A stretch of DNA of 64,000 nt from Pseudomonas sp. TH31 (GCF_016650815.1 NZ_JAEKEZ010000028.1:1-64000); one strand, 5' to 3'. Positions 1 to 8,552 are shown, numbered from the stretch's first letter. The notes: generated by a model not told the origin, from the sequence alone. Numbers and translations are program-made.

Positions 1-2
1 AT

Positions 3-1322
3 GCTGTGCTCAATGGCGATGGCACCTGGAGTTTTGTCGATCAAACCAGCCACAGCGGCGACTGGGAGATTAAGACCCGGGTCGTGGATTTAGCAGGCAA
101 CAGTACGGAGCATTCGCAAGACATTACTCTGGATGCTGTGGCGCCTGATGCTCCTCAATCAGTGAGCCGCAGTGTCGATGAGGTGACTGTCGATCTCACC
201 GACACCAACGCGAAAGCCGGAGACATGCTGTTTGTTACTGTGGGTGACCAGCAATTCAGCCGTGAACTTACACAGGGTGAGATTGAAAGCGGAACATTTC
301 TGATCGATGTCCAGGGTTCGACGGGGGGCGTAGAGAGTTTTATTGTCGATGCCGCTGGAAATACATCGGATATACGGCTTGGCGCGCACACTGCCGTGGA
401 AAGTTTTAACTTAGATCCTCTTTGGGAGATAAATGTAGGTGAAAGTTCTGAGTTTGACTTTTTCACGATGCGTCTTTTCAGCGACAACCCCTTAGATCGC
501 ACATACGCTACTCCGGGCGGCGACATGGTTCGGGTAGGGGCGACCACGAATGACACCTCTTTCTTAACTTTTGAGTTGGATAGAGCAGCATCCGAGGTTT
601 CATTTACAGTAAGCGGTGTTAATAGCGCAAATAGTTTCGTTGAGTATAGGGACGACGGTGACAATTTAATTGCTCGTGTCCCGATCCCGGCGGGCACAGG
701 GGCGCAAACAATACCCTTCACTCCTCCCTCCGGCGTATACATCTCAGAGGTTATATTTGAAATATTGGATGGGGCGGGGGTCGATATCGACGATTTTCAG
801 TACGAAGTGCCAGACATCACTGTTCCTCATCCGGCCAACCAATCCATCGAAGATGCCATTCAGTATTTGGGCACCGACGAAAACAATATCTTCTCTGTTG
901 ATAACGTTGACCACTTGGACGGTACTGGGTCTGGTATTCATGCCGGCGCTGGTCGTGACACCCTGAAACTCGACGGTGAGAATCAGGTCCTGGACCTGAC
1001 CGCGCTGGGTGACAAGCTCACTTCCATCGAAGTCATCGACCTCACCGGCTCCGGCAGCAACACCCTCAAGTTGTCCCTGGAAGATGTGCTTAACCATGGT
1101 GAAGCCGATCTGTTCCACATCAGCGGCAAGACCCAGATGACGATCAACGGCGATGGGGACGACGTAGTCGACCTGCAAGGCTTGATGGGGGCCGAGGATC
1201 CGGGTAGCTGGAGCGCTCAGGGCCAGATCAGTGTGGGGGGCAAGTTTTACGAGGTATACAGCCATTCTTCACTGGGTGCCGAGCTGCTGGTTGAGCAGGG
1301 GGTCACCGTCAACCTGGTGTAA
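3..1322 (+). CDS. Large Ig-repeat type I secreted adhesin, C-terminal part (5' end outside window)
   Basis: The frame is open from the window edge, so this is the last ~440 residues of a longer protein. It begins inside a bacterial Ig-like repeat ending near 'DAVAPDAP', followed by a second Ig-like repeat (to about residue 130). A segment of different character (about 132-265, aromatic and acid-rich) comes next. The end is Asp/Gly-rich with 'GIHAGAGRDTLKL', 'VIDLTGSG' and 'MTINGDGDD', typical of the C-terminal secretion region of giant type I exported adhesins (LapA/BapA class). Such proteins sit on the outer membrane and mediate biofilm attachment. No exporter genes are in view; they may lie upstream. 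An OmpA-domain gene follows. Family assignment is firm; the specific adhesin is not identified. Confidence 0.8.
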   Translation, partial: AVLNGDGTWSFVDQTSHSGDWEIKTRVVDLAGNSTEHSQDITLDAVAPDAPQSVSRSVDEVTVDLTDTNAKAGDMLFVTVGDQQFSRELTQGEIESGTFLIDVQGSTGGVESFIVDAAGNTSDIRLGAHTAVESFNLDPLWEINVGESSEFDFFTMRLFSDNPLDRTYATPGGDMVRVGATTNDTSFLTFELDRAASEVSFTVSGVNSANSFVEYRDDGDNLIARVPIPAGTGAQTIPFTPPSGVYISEVIFEILDGAGVDIDDFQYEVPDITVPHPANQSIEDAIQYLGTDENNIFSVDNVDHLDGTGSGIHAGAGRDTLKLDGENQVLDLTALGDKLTSIEVIDLTGSGSNTLKLSLEDVLNHGEADLFHISGKTQMTINGDGDDVVDLQGLMGAEDPGSWSAQGQISVGGKFYEVYSHSSLGAELLVEQGVTVNLV

Positions 1323-1395
1323 CCCGGGACCGCTATCCACTTCTCTTCATCTACTTTCTAAAACCCGGGCACCTGTTGGTGCTCGCGGTGGAGTT

Positions 1396-2301
1396 ATGAG
1401 CATGTTCAAACGTACGACTTTGTTTCAAGCTGCGCTGCTGGGCCTCGCCCTGTGCAGCGTCCCCAAGGCATTGGCTGTTCAGGCCTTCGGCAACCAATAC
1501 ACGCCCGTCGCTCCGGTGTCTGCCGGGCAGGCGCAGGTGGTGTACTACCGTGCCGCGACGATGGGCGCGCAGAACGGTGCCGCCCATGTGTATGTCGACC
1601 GCGAATTCCACACCGGGCTGACGCCGGGTGGCTTTACGACGTTCTGCGTGGCTCCCGGCATGCATACCCTGGGGGCCTACCTCAACGATGCGCCGCACTA
1701 CAACGGCAAAAACACCGACGTGTATTCAGCCAACCTCGAAGGCGGCAAGACCTATTTCCTGAAGGCCGGCGAAGGCGTCAGTAGTGCACCGCAGGCGATC
1801 AAGCGTGAAGACGCCGAGCGTGAAATGGTCGGCAGTCGTCAACAGATTCAGGCCTTGTCGCGGGCATCCGGTGTTCAGGCGTGTAATTACCAGGCCGCGC
1901 CGCCAGCGGCCGCACCGTTCAAGGACTATGCGCTGTCCGGTGATGTGCTGTTCAAATTTGGCAAGTCGGGCTACTCGGACATCTCGGTGCAAGGCCGTAA
2001 AGCCATCCGCGATCTGGTCAGTCAGCTCAAAACTGAACACACCGCACTGGAGCACGTTGAAGTGATTGGTCACACCGACCCGTTCGGTTCGGTGTCCAGC
2101 AACCAGGCCCTTGGCCTGAAGCGTGCGCAGACCGTTCGCCGTCTGTTGATCGACGGTGGCTTGCAGGCTTCGACTATCGAAGCTAGCAGTGCCGGCTCCA
2201 GTGAACCGGTGAGCGGGAGCTGTAGCGGCTCGCGTGCCGAGCAGATCGCCTGCTATGCCCAGGATCGGCGTGTGGTGGTACGCATCGACGTGCGTCGCTG
2301 A
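1396..2301 (+). CDS. OmpA-domain periplasmic/outer-membrane protein
   Basis: The 301-residue product has a signal peptide (about residues 1-28, 'LLGLALCSVPKALA'), a middle beta-rich domain and a C-terminal OmpA-like peptidoglycan-binding domain (about 190-300). The OmpA part shows 'VLFKFGKSGYSDIS', 'VIGHTDPFGS' and 'LKRAQTVRRLL', including the Asp and Arg that hold diaminopimelate in this family. A longer frame begins at 1231, but the ATG at 1396 is preferred because GGAG precedes it and the signal peptide starts there. It lies 73 bp after the adhesin gene in the same direction, so it may help anchor or export the adhesin; that link is inferred from position. A strong hairpin follows. Confidence 0.85.
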   Translation: MSMFKRTTLFQAALLGLALCSVPKALAVQAFGNQYTPVAPVSAGQAQVVYYRAATMGAQNGAAHVYVDREFHTGLTPGGFTTFCVAPGMHTLGAYLNDAPHYNGKNTDVYSANLEGGKTYFLKAGEGVSSAPQAIKREDAEREMVGSRQQIQALSRASGVQACNYQAAPPAAAPFKDYALSGDVLFKFGKSGYSDISVQGRKAIRDLVSQLKTEHTALEHVEVIGHTDPFGSVSSNQALGLKRAQTVRRLLIDGGLQASTIEASSAGSSEPVSGSCSGSRAEQIACYAQDRRVVVRIDVRR

Positions 2302-2317
2302 TCACTGATATCGACCC

Positions 2318-2350
2318 ACAGGAGCGGCGTAGTCCCTACGCCGCTCCTGT
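2318..2350 (+). terminator. Hairpin after OmpA-domain gene
   Basis: A perfect 15-bp inverted repeat (ACAGGAGCGGCGTAG / CTACGCCGCTCCTGT) with a 3-base loop starts 17 bp after the stop codon. There is no clear T-tract, so it may act as a weak terminator or an mRNA-stabilising hairpin. Confidence 0.6.
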
Positions 2351-2640
2351 CATGAAGATACCGGTCATGGCAGTCGATCTGTTAATCGATAAGATACTGC
2401 AGTTGTGGGTAATCAGTCTTCTCGCACCCGTTGGTGAACAGGTTAAAGAGCGGAGACGTTAACATTTAACACTGACCTGAAATACGGTCATTTCCCCTCC
2501 GCGCCAAACGCTGTGACACTCTGCCAGGCCATGCTATGACGAACTCTCTACTGAAACCAAAAAAACGGGACCGTTCTTGCATAGTTATCAGTAGGATTAA
2601 GGTGCTTTTTGGGTGTCCTATAAATTAATGAGCAGCAATA
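2351..2640. other. Intergenic region before regulator genes
   Basis: No coding frame stands out. The stretch becomes AT-rich toward the regulator gene at 2641 and probably holds its promoter, but I could not assign convincing -35/-10 boxes. Confidence 0.4.
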
Positions 2641-3084
2641 ATGAATTATTTGTCTTCTTCCGGCAGTTCGATGAGAGTATTAGTCGCCGATCATCAGTGT
2701 GAGCAGCGCATTGTTATTGAAAAATCGTTGGGTATCTTAAGGTACTTCAGGGTTTGTCCTGTTGCGTCTTTTCGTGAGCTCACGATGCTCACCCATTACA
2801 GTCCCAATCTATATGATCGCTTCGATCTATTAATTGTCAACGCTGACTTGATTTCGGCCGCCGGACTCAACGTCGTGGATTTTTGTGTGAACAATCCACG
2901 CTTGAGGCATGTACTTATCTATGGTTCGCGGTCAGGGGGCACCAAAACGTTATCTGATCAGCCGCAGCATCAGGTACGACGGATCGACACTATCAGCTAC
3001 GAAGCACTGGTGGATTTTCTCTGGTTAATAGATAAAAGCTTCAGTGGTAACAATACAGATCCCACCTCCATTGATCTTGCGTGA
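2641..3084 (+). CDS. Degenerate receiver-domain protein
   Basis: A 147-residue product reading like a lone receiver domain: 'MRVLVADHQCEQRIVIEKSL' resembles the first strand and helix. 'FDLLIVNADL' occupies the phospho-acceptor strand, with Asn67 where Asp is expected, and 'VLIYGSRSGG' resembles strand 4. The acidic pair is reduced to one Asp (D17). It therefore probably cannot be phosphorylated in the usual way. No output domain follows. A second possible start is Met11 at 2671; neither has a strong ribosome-binding site. It precedes a NarL-type regulator in the same direction and may act as a partner or decoy. Function is inferred from fold resemblance only. Confidence 0.5.
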   Translation: MNYLSSSGSSMRVLVADHQCEQRIVIEKSLGILRYFRVCPVASFRELTMLTHYSPNLYDRFDLLIVNADLISAAGLNVVDFCVNNPRLRHVLIYGSRSGGTKTLSDQPQHQVRRIDTISYEALVDFLWLIDKSFSGNNTDPTSIDLA

Positions 3085-3180
3085 AGCTTATTACGCGCTG
3101 ATGAACTGTCCGACTAACGCCTTTCAGTGGGAGCAGCGGCCTGCGCGAAACTATTCAGTTTAAATAACAGGAATCAGGCA

Positions 3181-3807
3181 ATGAACAATCGGATTGTTAT
3201 TGTGGACGACCACCCAGCTGTTCGCATGGCCATCCAATTGCTGCTGGCGAGCGAAGGGTTTGACGTCGTTGCGGAAACGGGCGATGGCGCGGATGCACTC
3301 AAGCTGGTTGAGATGCTGGGTCCCTTGACAATGATTCTGGATATCGGAATTCCCACTGTCGATGGGCTAACGGTTATCAGTAAAGTCGTTGTACAACACC
3401 TGCCGGTGAAAATCGTTGTATTGACGGGGCTGTCGTCGAGCCATCTAGCTGAGCGTTGCCGGCAGATAGGTGCCCACGGGTTCGTCAGTAAACAAGAGCA
3501 GCTCTCTGAATTGGTGCGTGCCGTAAGGGCCGTTCGGGCCAACGAAGAATATTTTCCGTCTCTATCCTGTTTGCCGCGCCGTCGAGACGGCGCTACTCAG
3601 GAGAACGAGCTATTTGAGCGTTTGTCACTCCGTGAATTCAGGGTCATGCAACAACTGGTACAAGGCATGAACAATAAAGAAATTGCGGGCTGCATGTTGT
3701 TGAGCAGCAAGACCATCAGTACCTACAAAAGACGCCTCTTGCTTAAGCTCAATGTCAGTTCCTTGGTGGAATTGTATACATTGGCGAAACGTAATGGTCT
3801 AGCTTGA
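3181..3807 (+). CDS. NarL/BvgA-type LuxR response regulator
   Basis: 208 residues. The receiver domain (1-120) has the acidic pair D9-D10, phospho-acceptor D54 in 'MILDIGIP', T82 and K104 ('FVSKQ'). The C-terminal LuxR-type HTH (about 144-205) contains 'LSLREFRVMQQLVQG' and 'NNKEIAGCMLLSSKTISTYKRRLL'. All conserved receiver residues are present, so phosphorylation-controlled DNA binding is expected. The start at 3181 is chosen over an upstream in-frame codon at 3127 because AGGAA lies just before it and the family begins here. No cognate kinase is in view. It faces another RcsB/NarL-type regulator on the opposite strand, so the cluster may control the neighbouring adhesin locus (inference). 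Confidence 0.85.
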   Translation: MNNRIVIVDDHPAVRMAIQLLLASEGFDVVAETGDGADALKLVEMLGPLTMILDIGIPTVDGLTVISKVVVQHLPVKIVVLTGLSSSHLAERCRQIGAHGFVSKQEQLSELVRAVRAVRANEEYFPSLSCLPRRRDGATQENELFERLSLREFRVMQQLVQGMNNKEIAGCMLLSSKTISTYKRRLLLKLNVSSLVELYTLAKRNGLA

Positions 3808-3824
3808 CCTGAGCGTCTGGTGAA

Positions 3825-4514
3825 TTAAAGATTCTTCAGGTGAACTTGCAATTTAAAGAGTTCAGTGTCGGTGCGAATCCCCAGTTTTCTAAAAGCCGCT
3901 TGTTTCTGCCCGCTGATTGTTTTGCGGCTACGAGAGAACTTGATAGCTACTTGGGAAACAGACAAGCCTTCCAGGCAACAGCGCAATACCTCTCGCTCCT
4001 TGGGCGACAGTTCAGGGTTATCAACCAGGGCCTGATCCGCATCAAAGATGTCATTGTTCTCTGTCGATTGTGGTACCGGTAGCTTTTCCAACTCCGCCAC
4101 CATGGCCGGTGCCAAGTAAATACGGTCTAGAGCCGCCATCCGAACGGCCCTCAAAAGTTCGTCGGTTTCCTGTGATTTGCCCACAAAACCATTTGCACCT
4201 GCTCGAATGCACATATTGACCGTCGCGGGCCTTTCCGCCGACGAGAAAATTACAATGCGCAAATCTGGATGCTGGGTACGGATTGACTGGATCAGGCGCA
4301 GGCCATCAATCTCACCGTCGGCCAATTGGTAATCGAGTATCAGCAAGTCCGTCGAATGGGTGCGTAATCCCTCGATCAGATCGCGGCTAGTGGTATAGAC
4401 ACCCGTTACTTTGAAGTCTGTTTCCAGCGACAGGCGAATTTTCAACGCGTCACGAATCAATGCGTGATCATCCAGTAGGACAATTCGCAACGGTGATATC
4501 ACGGACCATCTCAT
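3825..4514 (-). CDS. RcsB/NarL-type response regulator
   Basis: 229 residues. The receiver domain has D15-D16, phospho-acceptor D61 ('LLILDYQL'), S91 and K113 ('FVGKSQ'). The LuxR-type HTH begins near 'LSPKEREVLRCCLEG' and continues with 'SVSQVAIKFSRSRKTISGQKQAAFRKLG', closer to the RcsB branch ('SRKTISGQK') than to classic NarL. It is convergent with the regulator ending at 3807, with only 17 bp between stops. No kinase gene is adjacent. Resemblance to the fimbria/adhesin regulators RocA and RcsB of P. aeruginosa is suggestive only. Confidence 0.85.
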   Translation of the reverse strand: MRWSVISPLRIVLLDDHALIRDALKIRLSLETDFKVTGVYTTSRDLIEGLRTHSTDLLILDYQLADGEIDGLRLIQSIRTQHPDLRIVIFSSAERPATVNMCIRAGANGFVGKSQETDELLRAVRMAALDRIYLAPAMVAELEKLPVPQSTENNDIFDADQALVDNPELSPKEREVLRCCLEGLSVSQVAIKFSRSRKTISGQKQAAFRKLGIRTDTELFKLQVHLKNL

Positions 4515-4796
4515 GGTCGAGCTCCTGTTTGCAATTGGATAGGAAAGATCTTACATCGTTCGGAAAGCAATCAGCGCCACATTATCCCAACTCGGCTCCC
4601 AAAGAAATCACCTGTCCCCGGTGCTTTACCTATACCCACTCTCTTCATTTTGCCTATTTCTCACGGATCAAGTTGTGGCCGGGTTTGAGACAAGTCTCGT
4701 TCTCGCGTGGCAGCACGCTCGTCAGAATTAACCGCATGACTTTAAGGCGACCATGATCCGAGTGCCAACGGCAGAGTAGGAAAACTCTACTTCTGA
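4515..4796. other. AT-richer intergenic region at island edge
   Basis: No credible gene. It is upstream of the minus-strand regulator and likely contains its promoter. A short palindrome (GAGACAAGTCTC, about 4689) is present. Codon-like structure is lost here, marking the start of the accessory segment. Confidence 0.35.
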
Positions 4797-5231
4797 CGAG
4801 CACTGATTTCAGGGGGAATTACCGATTTGAATCAGCGCCAACAATATGGAGCGCATATTAACACCGCTCATGAGAAATGAAAAAAACTAGGAATACCCGA
4901 TATTAGCCTTCATGCATGGATAAAAAATAATCCGAATCATGAAGTTGGGATACATGGCAAAAAGATCGCCTTAAAAGATATGGCCAGGCTTGGGGCCGCT
5001 CCAGATACTGCGATCAAATATAAAGTAACGATAGAAGATGGGTTGTGACGCACTCCCATTCAAAAAATCGTTGAATCGAGGCCCTCGCTTGCTTGCTGGG
5101 ACAATCCAGAGGCTAAGAATATTGCAATACGAGTGATGTTGGTGAGGCCGCGCCAACTCAAAAGTCATCGGATTCGAGTGACGAAGCTTTTGAGTGAGCG
5201 AGATCAGATCCGATCTCGCTCAGACATATAG
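4797..5231 (+). pseudogene. Possible decayed gene: frame broken by two TGA codons
   Basis: One frame stays open for ~430 bp of AT-rich DNA apart from TGA codons at 4878-4880 and 5046-5048. The middle piece (55 codons) reads like a protein ('LGIPDISLHAWIKNNPNHE', 'KIALKDMARLGAAPDTAIKY') but has no plausible start. The last piece contains 'WDNPEAKNIAIRVMLVRP'. I do not recognise the family. The absence of a start and ribosome-binding site suggests a remnant; a chance open frame is also possible. Confidence 0.25.
5196..5221 (+). terminator. 10-bp hairpin
   Basis: GAGCGAGATC and its exact complement GATCTCGCTC flank a 6-base loop at the end of the broken frame above. It is terminator-like but lacks a T-tract. 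Confidence 0.4.
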
Positions 5232-5364
5232 CAGTTTCGATATTCACAATAGGAGGCGCTCTCTTGAGTCAAAGTCTGCGCGCGCGTCGTTTGAATTCAA
5301 CACGCACACATGCTTTTACCTCCTAGGCGAGATCAGCAAATAACGCGATGAGGTGCGACAATTA

Positions 5365-5562
5365 TCACGACTGGCTAAACATCTTGGGTGTGGCACCGTT
5401 ACGGGATTTGTTTCGTTCATAGTGCTCGCCACGAAGTGCCCTAGTCTCCGTAGGCACACATATTCCAAGCCTCGCTTGTGCCCTATCTACGCTTAGCACG
5501 GTGATCGTGATGTTTTCATCAATGCGTAGTTGTTCATTCGTGAAACGGCTGATTATCAGCAT
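5365..5562 (-). CDS. Divergent CsrA/RsmA-family RNA-binding regulator
   Basis: The 65-residue product aligns by eye with CsrA/RsmA: 'MLIISR' for MLILTR, 'IDENITITVLSV' for the beta2-beta3 hairpin, 'ARLGICVPTETRALRGEHYER' for the segment that in CsrA carries the RNA-contacting Arg44. CsrA proteins bind GGA motifs in mRNA leaders and block translation. An in-frame ATG lies 10 codons upstream, but the ATG at 5562 is chosen because AAGGAAA sits ~8 bases before it and the CsrA fold begins with MLI. The N-terminal half is less conserved ('RFTNEQLR' replaces 'RKVGESI'), so RNA affinity may differ. It lies in the island beside an IS copy, apart from any core rsmA locus, and is probably horizontally acquired. 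Confidence 0.7.
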   Translation of the reverse strand: MLIISRFTNEQLRIDENITITVLSVDRAQARLGICVPTETRALRGEHYERNKSRNGATPKMFSQS

Positions 5563-5592
5563 AGTCCATTTCCTTGGAGTGTAGCAGTCCAT

Positions 5593-6117
5593 ATTTATTT
5601 ACCGGGCTGATCAGGACCTTGGTCCTTTCATCACTCAATCCGAGTTGTATTAATTGATATTATAATATTTTTCGTTCGTGGCCCCTGATTGAAGAGTTTG
5701 TTTCTAATTTAGTTAGATAGCTATCAGCAGTGCATTGACCTCGATGAGAGCGGATTTTGTCCTGGTTGGGAGAGTGACTGGAGTCTCGAATCGTTAATTC
5801 GCAACAGACCTCCTGACGTCATTATCTCCGAAGACATAAGCGCCAAGGTTACGCAGGGAATTATTAGTATTTTTGACTAAAAAATATGTAGGTTTTTTGT
5901 AAGCGCTCCATAAGTCTATGGTCAGCGTGTGTATGATTTTTCATCGCCGAGCAGTCTCATGAACTGGAACATATGAACGTCCACCCATGGATACATGGCG
6001 TCCAGGAGGACCTTCCCACTGGTGAGACACATTTGCTTTGCTCAACTGCAGTTCTGCGTTCACACCTTCGCTTATCAAATTATCGAAGTCTCATTCAAAA
6101 TAATTTGTAATCGCCAG
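5593..6117. other. AT-rich intergenic region upstream of csrA-like gene
   Basis: No gene found. An inverted repeat AGGACC-TT-GGTCCT (5613-5626) lies about 50-64 bp before the csrA-like start on the minus strand and could be an operator or leader structure. The remainder is low-GC and anonymous up to the IS boundary. Confidence 0.35.
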
Positions 6118-6970
6118 CTAGGTTCTGTACGAAAAGTAATGTCGCAAACACCGTATGGCACAAGCCAGTGAGACCATCGCCGCATAACTTTTCGCGAGCT
6201 TGTCGAAGCGCGTAACGATGCGGCGGTTCTCTTTCAGCCAGCCGAACATGCGCTCGATGATGTTGCGCTGCCGATACTTTTGGCGATCAAACAGTCTAGG
6301 CAAGCCCGGCTTGGGTTTGGGCTTCATCGTGCGCCGGGCATTACCGGCTGCATCCGATAGCGGTCGCAGTAGCGGCGCAAAGCTTCGGCGTCATAGCCCT
6401 TGTCGGCCAGCAACCATCGACAGCGTTTGCGGGGGCGACCGCGCAAACTTGGGATGTAAGCCTTTTCCAGCAGCGGTTGCGCATAGGCGATGTCGCTGGC
6501 TTGCCCACCTGACAGTAGAAAGTTCAGCGGTACGCCATTGGCATCGCACAGCATGTGAATTTTCGTCGTCAGGCCGCCCCGGCTACGTCCGAGCGCATGG
6601 TCTTGCGGTTCTTCAGGCCCCCTTTTTTCCCAGCACCAGAAGAGGCTCGGGTTGCGCGTACCGCTGTGGAGTCAATCATCCAGGTCACCAGATCGATTAA
6701 CCCTTGCTCGTTCAACCTGATGTGAAGCCGCTTGAGCATCTGGTTGAACGTCCCGCGATTGCGCCAGTCACGAAAGCGTTGATAGACCGTTGACCACGGG
6801 CCGAAGCGCTCCGGCATGTCGCGCCACGCAGCGCCCGAGCAGAGCACCCAGAGCACGCCGTTAAGCATCAGACGATCATCTGTTCGTGGGCGCCCGCTAC
6901 GGCGAGGCTCAGTGAAGATATCCGCAACCAAATCCCAGGCTGCGTCAGGGAGTTCGTACCGTTTAGCAAT
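6118..6970 (-). pseudogene. IS5-family DDE transposase, broken copy
   Basis: The first half reads 'AKRYELPDAAWDLVADIF', 'GRPRTDDRLMLNGVLWVLCSGAAWRDMPERFG', 'TWMIDSTAVRATRASSGAGKKGG'. The second half is 'MLCDANGVPLNFLLSGGQASD', 'LLADKGYDAEALRRYCD', and then 'QRNIIERMFGWLKENRRIVTRFDKLAKSYAAM' with the DDE glutamate region. The first junction resembles the programmed frameshift of IS427-type orfA/orfB. A second break near 6327 (one base fewer than copy 2) is not normal and splits the C-terminal part. The position of the ATG in copy 2 is ATT here. This copy is likely inactive unless the break is a sequencing error. Confidence 0.75.
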
Positions 6971-7059
6971 CGTGGGCTCCTGCCTTTGATGGACGCGGAC
7001 TCTACTGAATCCCGACGCTTGCAGGGCTCCAATACGTTTCGGCTGATTTCGTACAGAGC
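6122..7059 (-). mobile_element. IS5-family (IS427-type) insertion sequence, copy 1
   Basis: 938 bp bounded by imperfect terminal repeats (GTTCTGTACGAAA at the left; TTTCGTACAGAGC at the right) and flanked by identical CTAG (6118-6121 and 7060-7063), the target duplication usual for this family. It carries one transposase on the minus strand. A related copy lies at 18409-19349. Confidence 0.85.
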
Positions 7060-7295
7060 CTAGTAGGTAGCGGGAGCCAACAGAATTTTGAAAACACGTA
7101 CTACAAGGGCTTCCCTGCCCTGCTGTAGTGGTGGCCTGTCCCATCTTCCAGCCCTCGGCTCTGTCGCCAGAGGTGCTCCCAGCCCCGCAGCGAAATGTAT
7201 TGCAACAGATCGGTGCTCACCGGTTTCCTGCTTCAGACTTTATAGTCTGAATATAATAAAAGTACTGGTTGTAGTCTACCAATCAAAAGGAAGTC

Positions 7296-8552
7296 ATGTT
7301 GTCATGTCGTATTATTTTAGTACTCACCATACTTGTTTCCACTCGAACTTTGGCTCTCGACTTTCGCTCCAGTCCGGCTATCGATGAGGTATTCAGTAAA
7401 GCCAAAGTAAGCGGTACGTTCGTTCTTTACGATGTCAGTAAGCAGCAGTTAATTGGCCATGATCAAAAGCGCGCAGAGGAGCGCTTTATTCCTGCATCGA
7501 CCTTCAAAATACCCAATAGCCTCATCGGTTTATATACTGGGGCAGTCAGTAGTGTCGATGAAGTGCTTTATCGTCATGACGGCAACCCAAAAATGTTGAA
7601 ATCTTGGGAGCATGACATGGGGTTGCGGGAAGCGATGAAGACTTCCAATGTTAATGCTTTTCAAGTACTCGCACGTCGCATAGGCTTAAAGCCAATGCAA
7701 GACAATATCAGTATACTAAATTTTGGTGGCGGTGATATTGGTAAGTCAGTGGATACATTTTGGCTTGACGGCTCACTGAAAATCAGTGCTATTGAGCAAA
7801 CGGCATTTCTTGCGCACTTGGCGCAAGGGCAGCTACCCTACCCTGCAAGCATACAAGCTGACGTGCGTGAAATCATTAAACTAGAAGAAGGTAATGATTG
7901 GGCGCTCTATGGTAAGACTGGGTGGGCCAGTAAAGATCAACCTGGTATCGGCTGGCTTGTGGGCTGGGTTGAACAAAGTGGAAAAATATATAGTTTCGCG
8001 TTGAATATCGATATCCCTCAAGATACTACGCCACCTGTTTTGCCTACCGCTTTATCAAAACGGATGGAAGTTACTAAGGACAGTCTGCGGGCATTAGGCT
8101 TGCTGCACACGAGCAAGCAAGAAATTAAGCGTGTTCAAGTGCCTAACTCTGATGTTCCAGTTTCGCAGGCAGTGGTTGTACCACCGAATGCCAGTACTAT
8201 TTATCTGAGCGGTATGTTGCCAGGGGTGAGTAATAAAGATGCCCCAAAACACTCATTAGAGGCGTTCGGCGATACTGAGACTCAAACAGTCTCAGTACTT
8301 CGTCGCATCGAAGCCGCTCTATCTAGGCAAGACCTAGCAATGGGGGACATTGTTCAACTAAAAGTGTTCTTGGTAGGGGATCCTCGCAAAAGCGGCAGCT
8401 TGGATTTCACCGGTTTCCAGGCTGGTTATAGCAAGTTTTTCTCGACCAACGAGCAACCTAATAAACCAGTACGATCGGTCCTCCAAATTGCTGGCCTTGC
8501 CCTGCCTGGTGCCTTGGTAGAAATTGAGGCAACAGCAGCAAAAGTGAGGTGA
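7296..8552 (+). CDS. Class D (OXA-50/PoxB-like) beta-lactamase fused to RidA/YjgF domain
   Basis: 418 residues in one frame. Residues 1-20 form a signal peptide. Residues ~22-270 are a complete class D beta-lactamase: S68-T-F-K71 (nucleophile and carboxylated lysine), S117-N-V, W154, and K207-T-G-W. The usual Y/F-G-N reads F143-G-G. Stretches such as 'GTFVLYDV', 'SLIGLYTGAV' and 'WEHDMGLREAMKTSNV' resemble OXA-50 (PoxB) of P. aeruginosa. After a short linker (~271-285) a full RidA domain runs 286-418: 'SQAVVVPPNASTIYLSGMLPG', 'FGDTETQTVSVLRRIEAAL', 'NKPVRSVLQIAG' (R393 matches the substrate-binding Arg of RidA) and 'LVEIEATAAKV' (E410/E412 for the catalytic Glu). Both parts would be periplasmic. 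AAGGAA precedes the ATG. It lies 237 bp from an IS. Combined function is unknown. Confidence 0.85.
   Translation: MLSCRIILVLTILVSTRTLALDFRSSPAIDEVFSKAKVSGTFVLYDVSKQQLIGHDQKRAEERFIPASTFKIPNSLIGLYTGAVSSVDEVLYRHDGNPKMLKSWEHDMGLREAMKTSNVNAFQVLARRIGLKPMQDNISILNFGGGDIGKSVDTFWLDGSLKISAIEQTAFLAHLAQGQLPYPASIQADVREIIKLEEGNDWALYGKTGWASKDQPGIGWLVGWVEQSGKIYSFALNIDIPQDTTPPVLPTALSKRMEVTKDSLRALGLLHTSKQEIKRVQVPNSDVPVSQAVVVPPNASTIYLSGMLPGVSNKDAPKHSLEAFGDTETQTVSVLRRIEAALSRQDLAMGDIVQLKVFLVGDPRKSGSLDFTGFQAGYSKFFSTNEQPNKPVRSVLQIAGLALPGALVEIEATAAKVR

Noticed and set aside
6968..6970. ATT as a functional start codon in IS copy 1
   Set aside because: Copy 2 has ATG at the same place; the change, together with a frameshift in copy 1, is more simply a mutation in a defective copy.
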